This document shows positions 39,337-48,218 of a stretch of 64,000 nucleotides of DNA, in pieces (positions within the stretch are counted from its first letter, which is position 1; each line of letters begins with the position of its first letter). The DNA is from Paraburkholderia aspalathi (GTDB taxonomy: Bacteria > Pseudomonadota > Gammaproteobacteria > Burkholderiales > Burkholderiaceae), in contig NZ_FPBH01000011.1 of the NCBI RefSeq assembly GCF_900116445.1, positions 1 to 64,000 on the forward strand, written 5' to 3'. A program made the position numbers and the translations under genes. The notes beneath the pieces were generated by a model. It was not told where the DNA came from. It ran no database searches and saw only the letters and a program-made list of their open reading frames with translations.

Positions 39337-41613
39337 TTATTGCACCTGCCACCAGCGCGGCAACAGCCGCCGCACTTCCGGCCGCCGGTACCGGTCGTCG
39401 ATCAGATGCACCACCCCTTGATCCTGCTCCGTGCGAATCACGCGGCCGGCGGCCTGCACGACCTTCTGCAAGCCAGGATATAGGTACATGTAGTCGTAGC
39501 CATTGCCAAACTTCGCGTCCATCGTGCGGCGCATCTGCTCGTTGACGTCGTTCATCTGCGGCAGGCCGAGCGTCGCGATGAAGGCGCCAATCAGCTGCTG
39601 CCCGACCAGATCGATACCCTCGGAGAACGCGCCCCCTAGCACCGCGAAGCCAACGCCCTGGTTCATGGTGCGAAAGCGCGCGAGGAACGCGTCGCGCGCG
39701 GCCTCGTCCATTCCCTGTTCCTGTGCCCATATTGGCAATTCCGGATGACGCGAGCGCATCAAGCCCATCACCTGTTGCAGATACTCGAAGCTGCTCAGGA
39801 AGCCGAGATAATTGCCCGGCTGCGCGGCGTACTGCTTGGCGATCAGATCGACGATGGGCAGGAGCGAGCGTTCGCGATCACGCCAGCGCGTGGATACGTT
39901 GCCGGCCACACGCACCTGCAACTGTTCGGCGCGAAACGGCCCTTCGACCTCGAGCCAGTTCGTCCGCTCCGGCAAACCCAGCGTGTCGCGATAGAAATGA
40001 TGCGGGTTGAGCGTGCCCGAAAACATCACCGTGGTCCGCGCGGCAGCATAACGCCCTGCGAGGAACGGCGCCGGGATCACGTTGCGCACGCACAGCATGC
40101 TGCTGCTTTTGTCGCGCGGCGCGTAGCGATCCGTGGTGAGGGTGATGTCGAAAATCGAATGCTCGCCGAATTGCTCCGCCAGCGCGACGAAATGCATGGC
40201 GTCGAAGAAAAATCGCAGCGAGGCTTCGTCGATGGAAAGCGGGGCTTCGGCGAGTTGATCCGTCACTGCGCCGATCAGATTCTGTGCGGCCGAAAGCAGT
40301 TTGCCGGGGACGTCGGGGTAGACCTGATACGCGTCAGTCTGAGCGCGCTTGACGGCGTTCCACTCGCGCTGAAGCCGTTCAAGCGGCTTCTTCAACGTCG
40401 CGGGCGCGGTTTTGCGGGCGAGCCGAAACGCCGCCTGGTCGAGCGTCGCGCTGTACATGCGCCGTGCCCGCTCGAGCAGGTTGTGCGCCTCGTCGACCAG
40501 CACGCCGACGCGCCATTGATTGATCTGCGTGAGCGCGTACAGCATCGCGCTGCTGTCGTAGTAGTAGTTGTAATCGCCGACCACCACGTCGGACCAGCGC
40601 GCCAGTTCCTGCGCGAGATAGTACGGGCAGACGTCGTGCCCGAGCGCCGCTTCGCGCACCGACGCCCGGTCGAGCCGCGGTCCGGCCAACGCCGCGCTGC
40701 GTGCCGCGTCGAGCCGGTCATAGAAGCCTCGTGCGAGCGGACAGGACTCGCCGTTGCAGGCCTTGTCGGGATGCTCGCAAGCCTTGTCGCGCGCGACCAG
40801 TTCCAGGGTTCTCAGCGGCAAGCGCGCGGAAGTCGGCTCGGCGCTTTGATGGAGTGTTTCGATCGCATCGAGGGCAAGTGCGCGGCCCGGCGTCTTCGCG
40901 GTCAGGAAGAACACACGGTCGATCTGATCCGACGCACACGCCTTGAGCAGCGGAAAAATCGTCGCCAGCGTCTTGCCGATGCCGGTCGGCGCCTGCGCCA
41001 TCAAGGGCTTGCCGTCACGCGCCGCGCGATACACCGACACCGCCAGCTCGCGCTGACCACTGCGGAATTGCCCATGCGGAAACTGCAACGCACTGAGCGC
41101 GGCGTTGCGCGCGGCGCGGTGCGCCTCTTCCTGCACGGCCCAATCGAGAAAGCGTTCGCATTGCTCGACGAAGAAAATCTCCAGCTCACGCGCCGTGTGC
41201 GTTTCGGTCAGCAAGGTTTCCTTCTGACTGCCGACATCGAAATACACCAGCGCGACAGTCAATTCGGCGAGCGAACGGGTCTGGCACAACAGGTGACCAT
41301 ACACCAGCGCCTGCGCCCAATGCAGCGTGCGGTGATTGGCGGGCATCCGTTCGAGCGCGCCACGATGGGTCTTGATCTCTTCCAGACGGTTCGACACCGG
41401 GTCGTAACCGTCGGCGCGGCCACGCACGGTCAAACCGCGATGCGTGCCGGTCAGCGTAATTTCGGCTTCGTAGCCGCTCGCGCGCCGCCCGGCGACCGTC
41501 ACATGGCCGGCCATGCCCTCCAGCGAGGTGGGCGCGGGCGTGAAGCGCAGATCCAGATCGCCTCGCCGCGCAGTGAATTCGCACATCGCCCGGACGGCGA
41601 CCACGTAGGTCAC
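39337..41613 (-). CDS. Rad3/XPD-type DNA helicase with N-terminal nuclease-like domain
   Basis: The protein has 758 residues. The N-terminal about 130 contain a PD-(D/E)XK-like motif in GRADGYD...LEEIKTH. The helicase part has Walker A APTGIGKT (about 205), an Fe-S cluster formed by CEHPDKACNGESC plus DVCPYYLAQEL, DEAH box LVDEAHN, and motif VI QAAGRVIRTEQDQG near the C-terminus. This architecture marks a DinG/XPD-like 5'-3' helicase for DNA repair. It begins with GTG overlapping the stop of the FAN1-like gene by 4 nt (GTGA), so the two are translationally coupled, and it shares its upstream LexA-type box. Confidence 0.92.
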   Translation of the reverse strand: MTYVVAVRAMCEFTARRGDLDLRFTPAPTSLEGMAGHVTVAGRRASGYEAEITLTGTHRGLTVRGRADGYDPVSNRLEEIKTHRGALERMPANHRTLHWAQALVYGHLLCQTRSLAELTVALVYFDVGSQKETLLTETHTARELEIFFVEQCERFLDWAVQEEAHRAARNAALSALQFPHGQFRSGQRELAVSVYRAARDGKPLMAQAPTGIGKTLATIFPLLKACASDQIDRVFFLTAKTPGRALALDAIETLHQSAEPTSARLPLRTLELVARDKACEHPDKACNGESCPLARGFYDRLDAARSAALAGPRLDRASVREAALGHDVCPYYLAQELARWSDVVVGDYNYYYDSSAMLYALTQINQWRVGVLVDEAHNLLERARRMYSATLDQAAFRLARKTAPATLKKPLERLQREWNAVKRAQTDAYQVYPDVPGKLLSAAQNLIGAVTDQLAEAPLSIDEASLRFFFDAMHFVALAEQFGEHSIFDITLTTDRYAPRDKSSSMLCVRNVIPAPFLAGRYAAARTTVMFSGTLNPHHFYRDTLGLPERTNWLEVEGPFRAEQLQVRVAGNVSTRWRDRERSLLPIVDLIAKQYAAQPGNYLGFLSSFEYLQQVMGLMRSRHPELPIWAQEQGMDEAARDAFLARFRTMNQGVGFAVLGGAFSEGIDLVGQQLIGAFIATLGLPQMNDVNEQMRRTMDAKFGNGYDYMYLYPGLQKVVQAAGRVIRTEQDQGVVHLIDDRYRRPEVRRLLPRWWQVQ

Positions 41614-43382
41614 GGCGTGATCTCCGTCACGACTTCCGACGCGACGATCTCTTCATCGGCCCATCGCACGTCGAGCACGCGCACCGGCATGCCGTGCTGC
41701 GCGCAGTACGCGAGCCAGCGGATCTGGTTGTCCTGCAAGCGGTCGCCGGGGCCTTTCACTTCGATCAACTCGTAACGGCGCTCGGCCGGCCAGAACCGGA
41801 TCAGGTCCGGCAGGCCCGAACGGTTGCCGCGGATGTCACGCAGCAAGCGCTCGAACCATAGTTTCAGATGCGCGGCAGGCAGGCAGTCGAGCGCCAACTC
41901 GACCAGTTCCTGCGTCAGCAAGCCCCAGAATACAAACGGCGATTGCAATCCCGCCTTGCTTTGCAGATGCCGCAGAATCGTCTCGCGATAGGCGCTGCTG
42001 TCGAGTTGCGCGAGACACGCGGCGAATTGCGCGGCGCGGCGCGCATGAAAATCAGGCGCATGCAGATCGGCCGGACCGCGCTGGAACGGGTGAAAAAACG
42101 CGCCGGGCAGCGCCGAGAACACCGGCTCCCAGCACAGCAAGCCGAACAGCGAGTTGATCAGCGCGTTTTCAACGTAATGAACCGGCGCCGCGTCGCAAGT
42201 CAGATGGTCCCGGGCGACGTATTCGACCGGTTGTGGCGCGTCTGGCCTCGGCAAAACCAGTGTGCTGCGCTCGACCGGGCGAGCTGCAGCTACACGTGCC
42301 ACCCGCTCGCCGCGCTTGCGCTGCAAACGCGGCAACATGCGCTCGATGCGCTGCGCTTCCTCTTCGCTTTCAGGTTTCGCAGCGGCTTGCAAAGCGAGGG
42401 CGAAGGCTTCGTCAAATCGCTCACTGCGTTCCAGCACTCGCAAGCGCCGATGGCGCGCGCCAGGCCACGCGCAGCGCTCATAGACAGCGAGCGCTGCGCG
42501 CCAGTTCTGTTGACGCTCACAATGCTGGCCGATACGAAACAGCAGTTTCGCGCGACGCGTTTCGAGCCACGGGTTTGAGGTTTCGATCGCAGCAATCGCG
42601 ACGACGAGCTCGTCGATCGCCTCTGACTCCGCGTTACCCGCGGGGAGCCATTCGAGCGCTTCGCGGCATGCATGCAACGCAAGATAAACGTCGACGTCCG
42701 CGCGTTGCTGGAAGGCGCGCGACGACGGCGCGAACGCAACCTTCTCATACTGGAACACACCAAGATCGGCGAGCACGAACTCCGACCAGTCCTGCTGCAG
42801 ATTGCCGAAGAACATCAGGCGCAGACGCTCGCAAAGGGGCGCGATGGCGACGTGGAAGACGCGGTCGGTGGTCTGGGCGTGCCACGCGGACAACGGCTGC
42901 GCGGTGACGCCTCGTTCGTCGCATTCGCCCTCACCCGCTCCTTCGCTTTCGTAAAACGGCCGCAGCGTTTCCAGCAGATCGGGTTTGCGCAAGCCTTTCG
43001 CGCCGGGAATCAACGCGATGGCGTCCGCCAAGATCAGCAGCAATTCGGGGCGCGTGGTGAGCGCGAACAGATCGTCGAGCGTCAGAACGGGTTCCGTGTC
43101 GACCCAACCGAGCATTGCCAAGGGTGCAACTGCCTGCAAAGGGCAACCGATCTCGTCATAAGACAGGCGGCTGGCGCGGAACAGCGTGCCCTTGCGCATC
43201 AGCATGCGAACCAGCAACGCGCGCGAGGGTTGCGGCAAAGCGGCGAAATCGCGCAGGAAACCGTGTTCGCGCGCGTCCAGCAGATCGTCGTAACGCTCGG
43301 CGAGCCACGCCAGCGCACGCTCGAAGTTCAGCAGGTAATAAGGGACACCAGAACGGGGGTCCGACGGAGCATCTATCGCCAC
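41610..43382 (-). CDS. FAN1-like structure-specific nuclease (VRR-NUC)
   Basis: The protein has 590 residues. An N-terminal region (about 15-110) has the FAN1 SAP-like opening YYLLNFERALAWLAERYDDL, a TPR-like middle covers about 230-340, and a C-terminal VRR-NUC domain has GNRSGLPDLIRFW and ELIEVKGPGDRLQDNQIRWL, giving the PD-(D/E)XK residues D, E and K. Bacterial FAN1 cuts branched and cross-linked DNA from 5' flaps. The start is GTG 43382. The helicase gene overlaps its stop by 4 nt. A LexA-type box lies 17 nt upstream, implying SOS induction. Confidence 0.92.
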   Translation of the reverse strand: MAIDAPSDPRSGVPYYLLNFERALAWLAERYDDLLDAREHGFLRDFAALPQPSRALLVRMLMRKGTLFRASRLSYDEIGCPLQAVAPLAMLGWVDTEPVLTLDDLFALTTRPELLLILADAIALIPGAKGLRKPDLLETLRPFYESEGAGEGECDERGVTAQPLSAWHAQTTDRVFHVAIAPLCERLRLMFFGNLQQDWSEFVLADLGVFQYEKVAFAPSSRAFQQRADVDVYLALHACREALEWLPAGNAESEAIDELVVAIAAIETSNPWLETRRAKLLFRIGQHCERQQNWRAALAVYERCAWPGARHRRLRVLERSERFDEAFALALQAAAKPESEEEAQRIERMLPRLQRKRGERVARVAAARPVERSTLVLPRPDAPQPVEYVARDHLTCDAAPVHYVENALINSLFGLLCWEPVFSALPGAFFHPFQRGPADLHAPDFHARRAAQFAACLAQLDSSAYRETILRHLQSKAGLQSPFVFWGLLTQELVELALDCLPAAHLKLWFERLLRDIRGNRSGLPDLIRFWPAERRYELIEVKGPGDRLQDNQIRWLAYCAQHGMPVRVLDVRWADEEIVASEVVTEITP

Positions 43383-43398
43383 GGAGCGTTTACGAAAC

Positions 43399-43414
43399 CT
43401 GTATGTTTATACAG
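43399..43414. promoter_or_regulatory. LexA (SOS) box upstream of the FAN1-helicase operon
   Basis: CTGTATGTTTATACAG has the CTG-N10-CAG frame and AT-rich core of the E. coli and beta-proteobacterial LexA box, with symmetric CTGTAT/ATACAG arms. It lies 17 nt from the GTG of the nuclease gene, over the probable promoter. Confidence 0.8.
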
Positions 43415-43658
43415 TGATGATATCAAAATATAAGTACGCGTCGATACCCGCTCCGTATGCGCATGGAGAATCCGCTCACTGGTCCTCGTCGCCCGAAATC
43501 GCCTGGGCCGGCCCCGGCCAATCCAGAAAACGCGTTTTCCTATATGTAGGCAGAATGTCACGCATATGATATAGATCGTTCTACAAAGACGGCAACGAAG
43601 CTGAGTTACGTCTGGTGTTAAGATTTTTTGAAACAAGCCCAAGTGAGAGCTGATCTGC

Positions 43659-44231
43659 ATGCGTGCAAGCAAACGACAACTTGTCGTCGATAAAGCCACC
43701 CAACTATTTTCGATGCACGGTTTCCAGGCCGTCGGCGTGGACTGGATCATCGACGACTCCGGCGTTGCGCGAATGACGCTATACCGCCACTTTTCAGGCA
43801 AGGACGAATTGATCCGGGAGGTGCTGCTGCAACGCTATGCGCTGATCGTCGGCAGTATCGAAGCCCGTCTGCAGACGCTTGAGCTTCCGGAGGAACGGGT
43901 CAAGGCAATTTTCGACTGGTATGGCGACTGGTTCGCGACGCCAGAATTCGCGGGTTGCCTGTTTGAACGCGCACTGGCGGAGTTTGGCACCGAGTACCCC
44001 AAGATCTCGGGCGTAGCCATCCAATATCGGACAAAGATGACCACCTGGATAGCGGAACTGCTGCAGGGTCTCATGCCGGCGTCTGAGGCAAAACGCCTTG
44101 GGGATGTCTTCATGATGTTGCTCGACGGGGCAACCGTCAACGCACGCGCGGCGAATGATCCCGGGCCGGCTTCGCAGGCTTGGACTGCCGCCGAAGTTCT
44201 GCTGCGATCGGCAAAAGCCAAAGCAGCGTGA
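43659..44231 (+). CDS. TetR family transcriptional regulator
   Basis: The protein has 190 residues. An N-terminal TetR helix-turn-helix (about 5-52: KRQLVVDKATQLFSMHGFQA and GVARMTLYRHFSGKDELI) is followed by a helical ligand-binding and dimerisation domain. Its neighbours do not define a target: the FAN1 gene is divergent upstream and lutC is convergent 19 nt downstream. An AT-rich spacer of about 275 nt separates it from the FAN1 start and contains ATATGATATAGATCG, a possible operator region. The ligand is unknown. Confidence 0.87.
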   Translation: MRASKRQLVVDKATQLFSMHGFQAVGVDWIIDDSGVARMTLYRHFSGKDELIREVLLQRYALIVGSIEARLQTLELPEERVKAIFDWYGDWFATPEFAGCLFERALAEFGTEYPKISGVAIQYRTKMTTWIAELLQGLMPASEAKRLGDVFMMLLDGATVNARAANDPGPASQAWTAAEVLLRSAKAKAA

Positions 44232-44250
44232 CCGGGAGCCCGCTCACGCG

Positions 44251-44856
44251 CTAGATTCCTCGCTGTGCCTGCGGTGCCGCCATCCAAACCACTGTCAACG
44301 ATCGCACCCCCTGCGCACCACGAATCAGCACGCCTTCGATATCCGCGGTGGCCGAAGGGCCGGTGACCAGCGCCGCATAGCGCGCATCGCGGAAGTCGTC
44401 GCGACGGTACACGTCCTGCAAGCCGTCGAGCAACTGCGCCGGATCGAGCAGCACCACCAGATGCTGCACGATGTACCCCAGCGAGTTGACCACATACTCG
44501 CGCTCGCTGAACCACACCGAGCCGGTTTCAGCCACACCGAAGCGCCCCCGCACCACGCCCACCTCGATATCCTGCAACGAAGCCGGTTCGGTTTCGGCGG
44601 TAATCACGCGCGTGCCGGGCACTTCGGGCGTCGCCGACGCCACCGACGCCGCATCGCCGAACCGCTCACGGATCAGCGCAAGCACGTCACCCGCAGCCGG
44701 CGCTTCGACGCACGTGCCGCCCATCGCCTGCAATGCTGCCGTGAAGCGCGCCCGCAAGTCCCCGCCCGCCGAAGCGAACAGCGGCACATCGGGCCGTGGG
44801 CGCGCCGGCGGCTGCGCGTCACGCACCTTCGCCAGAAAAGCTTCACGCGTTGCCAT
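44251..44856 (-). CDS. lutC: L-lactate utilisation protein LutC
   Basis: A 201-residue protein of the LUD (DUF162) family, subunit of the LutABC L-lactate oxidising complex. Key segments are SVWFSEREYVVNSLGYIVQHLVV and VTGPSATADIEGVLIRGAQG. The ATG at 44856 has GGAGG 5 nt upstream and overlaps the end of lutB by 14 nt, so translation is coupled; the frame from 44868 is not needed. It is the last gene of lutABC, with no terminator before the convergent TetR gene. Confidence 0.93.
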   Translation of the reverse strand: MATREAFLAKVRDAQPPARPRPDVPLFASAGGDLRARFTAALQAMGGTCVEAPAAGDVLALIRERFGDAASVASATPEVPGTRVITAETEPASLQDIEVGVVRGRFGVAETGSVWFSEREYVVNSLGYIVQHLVVLLDPAQLLDGLQDVYRRDDFRDARYAALVTGPSATADIEGVLIRGAQGVRSLTVVWMAAPQAQRGI

Positions 44857-46234
44857 CGCCACCTCCACGATTCTTCTTGTACCAGGCGTGGAAGGTCAGC
44901 TTCGGCGCCTCCGGCAACTCACGCTGCCGGCCCCAGATGTTGAGCGGGTTATACAGCACGAAATTCGGCAAACGCCGCAGCGCGCCGCCCATCGACGACA
45001 CTGTCGCCCGATACAGCGTCGGACTCGCAAGCAGGCGCCCCGCCATCTTCAGCACTTCCTGCTTCACGAATGGCACCTCATGACGTTCTGCGATCACCGT
45101 TCGCCATTTGTAGATCTGCTCGTGAATATTGATCTTCACCGGACACACATTCGTGCAACTGCCGTTTAGCGTCGACGCGAACGGCAACGCGCTATAACGC
45201 TTCAGGTCGAAGGTCGGATTGATGATTGCGCCGATCGGCCCCGAATACGTGCCGCCATACGACAAGCCGCCACTGCGCCGATACACCGGGCACGTGTTCA
45301 TACACGCGCCGCAGCGAATGCATTTGAGCGAATACCAGAAATCCTCCATCGCAAGCCGCTCCGAGCGGCCATGATCGACGAGGATGAAGTGCATCTCGGC
45401 GCCCGGACGCGGTGCCCGGAAATGCGAGGTGTACTGCGTAATCGGCGAACCGAGCGCGCTGCGCGACAGCATGCGGATAAATACGCCGAGGTCCGACACC
45501 TTTGGAATCAGCTTCTCGATACCGATCGACGCGATATGCAACGGCGGCACATTCGCCGACAGGTCGGCATTGCCCTCGTTCGTACACACGACCACCGTGC
45601 CCGTCTCCGCCACCGCGAAATTGCAGCCCGTCATGCCCGCCGTTTTCTCGCGCACGAAATACGGCCGCGTATTCATCCGCTGGCTTTCAGCGAGGTAGTG
45701 AATATCGCTGTTTTGCGGATCGGTGCCGATGGTTCGACCGAACAGTTCAGCCACATCGGCGCGTAGTTTATGGACCGCGGGCACCACCATATGGCTCGGG
45801 TCCTGATGATCGAGCTGCTGGATGCGCTCGCCGAGATCGGTCTCCATCACCGTGATGCCGCGCGGTTCGAGATACTCGCGCATCTTGCATTCGTCGGTGA
45901 GCATCGACTTGCTTTTGACGAGCGTGGTCATGCCGCGCTCGGACATGATCTGGTGGACCAGCGCATTGTGCTCTTCGGCGGTCGCGGCCCAATGCACCAC
46001 GACACCATTTGCTTCGGCCGCAGCGGCGAACTGTTCGAGATAGTTGGACAGATGCGACAGCGTGTGTTCCTTGATACCCGATGCCAGTTCGCGCAGCGTC
46101 TCCCACTCCGGGATGCCGTGCGCCTGCGCATCGCGCTTCTCACGCAAATCCCATAGACGTTTGTCGTGAAACGCGACGTGCTCCGTCTTCCTGATGAAAG
46201 CGCCCGCGGCTTTCGCGTGATCGACGCGGCTCAT
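44843..46234 (-). CDS. lutB: L-lactate utilisation iron-sulfur protein LutB
   Basis: A 463-residue protein with an N-terminal LUD domain (TTLVKSKSMLTDECKMREYL, then GMTGCNFAVAETGTVV) and a C-terminal 4Fe-4S ferredoxin-type region with CIRCGACMNTCPVYRR and CTNVCPVKINIHE. It should pass electrons from L-lactate oxidation. ATG 46234 overlaps the lutA stop as ATGA (4 nt), showing tight coupling. The frame extends upstream inside lutA, but that part is out-of-frame shadow. It forms a complex with LutA and LutC. Confidence 0.95.
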   Translation of the reverse strand: MSRVDHAKAAGAFIRKTEHVAFHDKRLWDLREKRDAQAHGIPEWETLRELASGIKEHTLSHLSNYLEQFAAAAEANGVVVHWAATAEEHNALVHQIMSERGMTTLVKSKSMLTDECKMREYLEPRGITVMETDLGERIQQLDHQDPSHMVVPAVHKLRADVAELFGRTIGTDPQNSDIHYLAESQRMNTRPYFVREKTAGMTGCNFAVAETGTVVVCTNEGNADLSANVPPLHIASIGIEKLIPKVSDLGVFIRMLSRSALGSPITQYTSHFRAPRPGAEMHFILVDHGRSERLAMEDFWYSLKCIRCGACMNTCPVYRRSGGLSYGGTYSGPIGAIINPTFDLKRYSALPFASTLNGSCTNVCPVKINIHEQIYKWRTVIAERHEVPFVKQEVLKMAGRLLASPTLYRATVSSMGGALRRLPNFVLYNPLNIWGRQRELPEAPKLTFHAWYKKNRGGGDGNA

Positions 46235-46974
46235 GCGCGTGCTCCATTGAGAACCTGCGCGATATGGATGAAGCGTGCGTCGGCTTTCATGCGTTCCGCG
46301 CAACCTTGCTGGTGCATCAGGCACGACATGTCGCCCGACACGATGTACTCCGCGCCCGCGTTGAGATGATCGCGAACCTTGTCCTGCCCCATGCGCACCG
46401 ACACCGGCTCTTCGGTCACCGAGAACGTGCCGCCGAAACCGCAGCATTCGTCGGGCCGCGACGGTTTGACGAATTCGATGCCTTTCACGCCTTCAAGCAA
46501 GGTGCGCGGTTTCGAAAACGGCAGCGCGGAGATCTCCGAGACCGACGCTTCCTTCAGATGCCGTAGCGCGCTGCAACTGTTATGCAGACCCACGCGATGC
46601 GGAAACTCGGCCCACGGAAACTCACGCGCACCGACCACGTCGTGCAGAAACTCGACGAGTTCGTAGGCGTTGGCGCGAACCTTTCTGACTTCATCAGTCT
46701 GCTCGAGCGCGGTCAGATGCTCGCGCACGTGATGAATGCAACTCGCCGACGGTCCGACGATGTAGTCGTAGCCGGCGAAGTTGCGCGCAAACACGCGCTC
46801 GGCGCCGGCTGCCTCGGTGTGCGCGCCGCTGTTGGCCATCGGCTGGCCGCAGCAGGTTTGCTCCTGCGGATAGTCGACCTCGATGCCGAAGCGTTCAAGC
46901 AGCTCGAGCGTGGCGATCCCTACTTCGGGATAGAACGCATCGATGAAGCACGGGATAAACAGGGCGACTTTCAT
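46231..46974 (-). CDS. lutA: L-lactate utilisation protein LutA (CCG-domain)
   Basis: A 247-residue cytoplasmic protein with two cysteine-rich CCG domains: TCCGQPMANSG (about 41) and ECCGFGGTFS (about 179), which bind Fe-S clusters and resemble heterodisulfide reductase and GlcF subunits. It is the first gene of lutABC, which converts L-lactate to pyruvate without LldD. A consensus promoter with an overlapping palindromic operator lies about 120 nt upstream, and a GntR-family gene lies just beyond it on the same strand. Confidence 0.95.
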   Translation of the reverse strand: MKVALFIPCFIDAFYPEVGIATLELLERFGIEVDYPQEQTCCGQPMANSGAHTEAAGAERVFARNFAGYDYIVGPSASCIHHVREHLTALEQTDEVRKVRANAYELVEFLHDVVGAREFPWAEFPHRVGLHNSCSALRHLKEASVSEISALPFSKPRTLLEGVKGIEFVKPSRPDECCGFGGTFSVTEEPVSVRMGQDKVRDHLNAGAEYIVSGDMSCLMHQQGCAERMKADARFIHIAQVLNGARA

Positions 46975-47092
46975 AGGCTCATTTGAATGAAGTGCGGCGG
47001 CCGCTGATTCACTTACTTTAGTGCGGAATCATGGCGGCGCACGCGTTTCCTGCCGACAGCGTGTTCGCGGCCGGTCAGTAAGACTGGTATTG

Positions 47093-47105
47093 TTGGTCTG
47101 ACCAA
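47093..47105. promoter_or_regulatory. GntR/FadR-type operator at the lutABC start site
   Basis: TTGGTCTGACCAA is a perfect 13-bp palindrome with TGGTC/GACCA arms, typical for PdhR/LldR-like FadR-subfamily regulators. It covers the expected transcription start 2-15 nt after the -10 box, a repressor position. The adjacent GntR protein is the likely ligand. Confidence 0.78.
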
Positions 47106-47107
47106 GA

Positions 47108-47136
47108 AATATAAGGAAGTCGCCGGGCGGTGTCAA
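47108..47136 (-). promoter_or_regulatory. Consensus sigma70 promoter of lutABC
   Basis: On the minus strand, TTGACA (47136-47131), a 17-nt spacer and TATATT (47113-47108). It directs transcription toward lutA and is immediately followed by the palindromic operator. Confidence 0.82.
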
Positions 47137-47277
47137 CCGCGAGAACGTTGGTGAAGCAGACTGGACAGGCCTCAGCGCGGTTATGGGCGCACGCAACCCG
47201 CTGCCCGCGCGTGGGCAAAAGCGGTGGTCAGGAGGTCAGCAAATCAGGAAATGAGGCGTCGGCCAGAGGCCGGCAAC

Positions 47278-48024
47278 TCAGGAAATCACGCTCGGCGACG
47301 GTCTCGCCGCGTCGTCCTTGTACATCTCGCGCACATAGGTCAGATGACGCTCGGCGGCCTTGCGCGCCTTTTGTGCGTCGCGGGCGATGACTGCGTCGTA
47401 GATGGCCTGATGCTGGCTCATCAACTGCTTTTCCATCGCGTCGTCGTAGTCGATCAGACGATGGTACTGGCGCATGCCTTCGCGAATCAGCGTATGGATG
47501 CCGTGCATCACATGCGCGAGCGCGATGTTATGTGTGGAGTCCGCGATGGCGAGATGAAACGCGGCATCCAGTTCCGCGAGATTCACACGGTCTTGCGACT
47601 GCGAACCGGCCTTCAATGCTTCGAACGCCTCGGTGATCTTCTGCAGATCGGCTGGCGTGGCGCGCTCGGCGGCATACACCGTCGAAATCGATTCGAGACC
47701 CTGGCGCAGTTCGAGAATATCGGCACTGGTGCGCGGATTTTGCAGTAGCAGTTCCGCGAGCGGCTTGGAGATGATCGGCGCGGTGACGTCGACGACCGTG
47801 AAGCCGCCCCGCCCCGACGTTTCAATATACCCGTCCGCTTCCAGCCTGATCAACGCTTCCCGCAACGACGGCCGCGACACCCCGAGCTGCGTGGCCAGAT
47901 CGCGTTCGGCCGGCAAGCGGTCACCGGGCATTAGCGCGCCGTCCGAGATCAGTTGCTTGATCTGGTCGGACACCACGTCGGAAAGTCGTTTGCGCGTGAA
48001 GGACTGGATCGGGAGAAATGGCAT
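47278..48024 (-). CDS. FadR-subfamily GntR regulator (probable lut regulator)
   Basis: The protein has 248 residues from ATG 48024 (MPFLPIQSFTRKRLSD). The winged helix-turn-helix is near 10-75 (SDQIKQLISDGALMPGDRLP, QLGVSRPSLREALIRLEADG), and an FCD effector domain with metal-binding Asp/His residues is near 95-230 (LDAAFHLAIADSTHN, HQAIYDAVIARDAQ). It resembles LldR/PdhR-type regulators, which release DNA when lactate or pyruvate binds. It lies directly upstream of lutABC on the same strand, and a palindrome of the matching type covers the lut promoter. Confidence 0.87.
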   Translation of the reverse strand: MPFLPIQSFTRKRLSDVVSDQIKQLISDGALMPGDRLPAERDLATQLGVSRPSLREALIRLEADGYIETSGRGGFTVVDVTAPIISKPLAELLLQNPRTSADILELRQGLESISTVYAAERATPADLQKITEAFEALKAGSQSQDRVNLAELDAAFHLAIADSTHNIALAHVMHGIHTLIREGMRQYHRLIDYDDAMEKQLMSQHQAIYDAVIARDAQKARKAAERHLTYVREMYKDDAARPSPSVIS

Positions 48025-48218
48025 GGGCGGCGCGGGTTGAAGCCTGGTTAATGGAGCCTGATTGATGAAGCCTGGTTGGCGAAGCCGTGGACGACGGCAT
48101 GAGCGCACCTTCGAACGGGTGCGTCAAAGTGCAGGAATTATACCGTTCAACGACTTGCCGCTGCCTGCCAGGCTAGCCCGCGCCCGCCACATACAGCAGC
48201 GGCTTTCCTGTTCACAGC

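Larger units (their letters stand above)
46975..47277. other. Intergenic stretch between gntR and lutA
   Basis: These 303 nt contain the lutABC promoter and operator (47093-47136) and a roughly 120-nt leader before lutA. No protein gene is visible. Confidence 0.65.

Noticed and set aside
39745..41775. A 676-codon frame on the plus strand
   Set aside because: It is antisense to the Rad3-type helicase, whose motifs are all intact, and reads as Arg/His/Gln-rich sequence without any domain. Long antisense frames are normal in high-GC genes.
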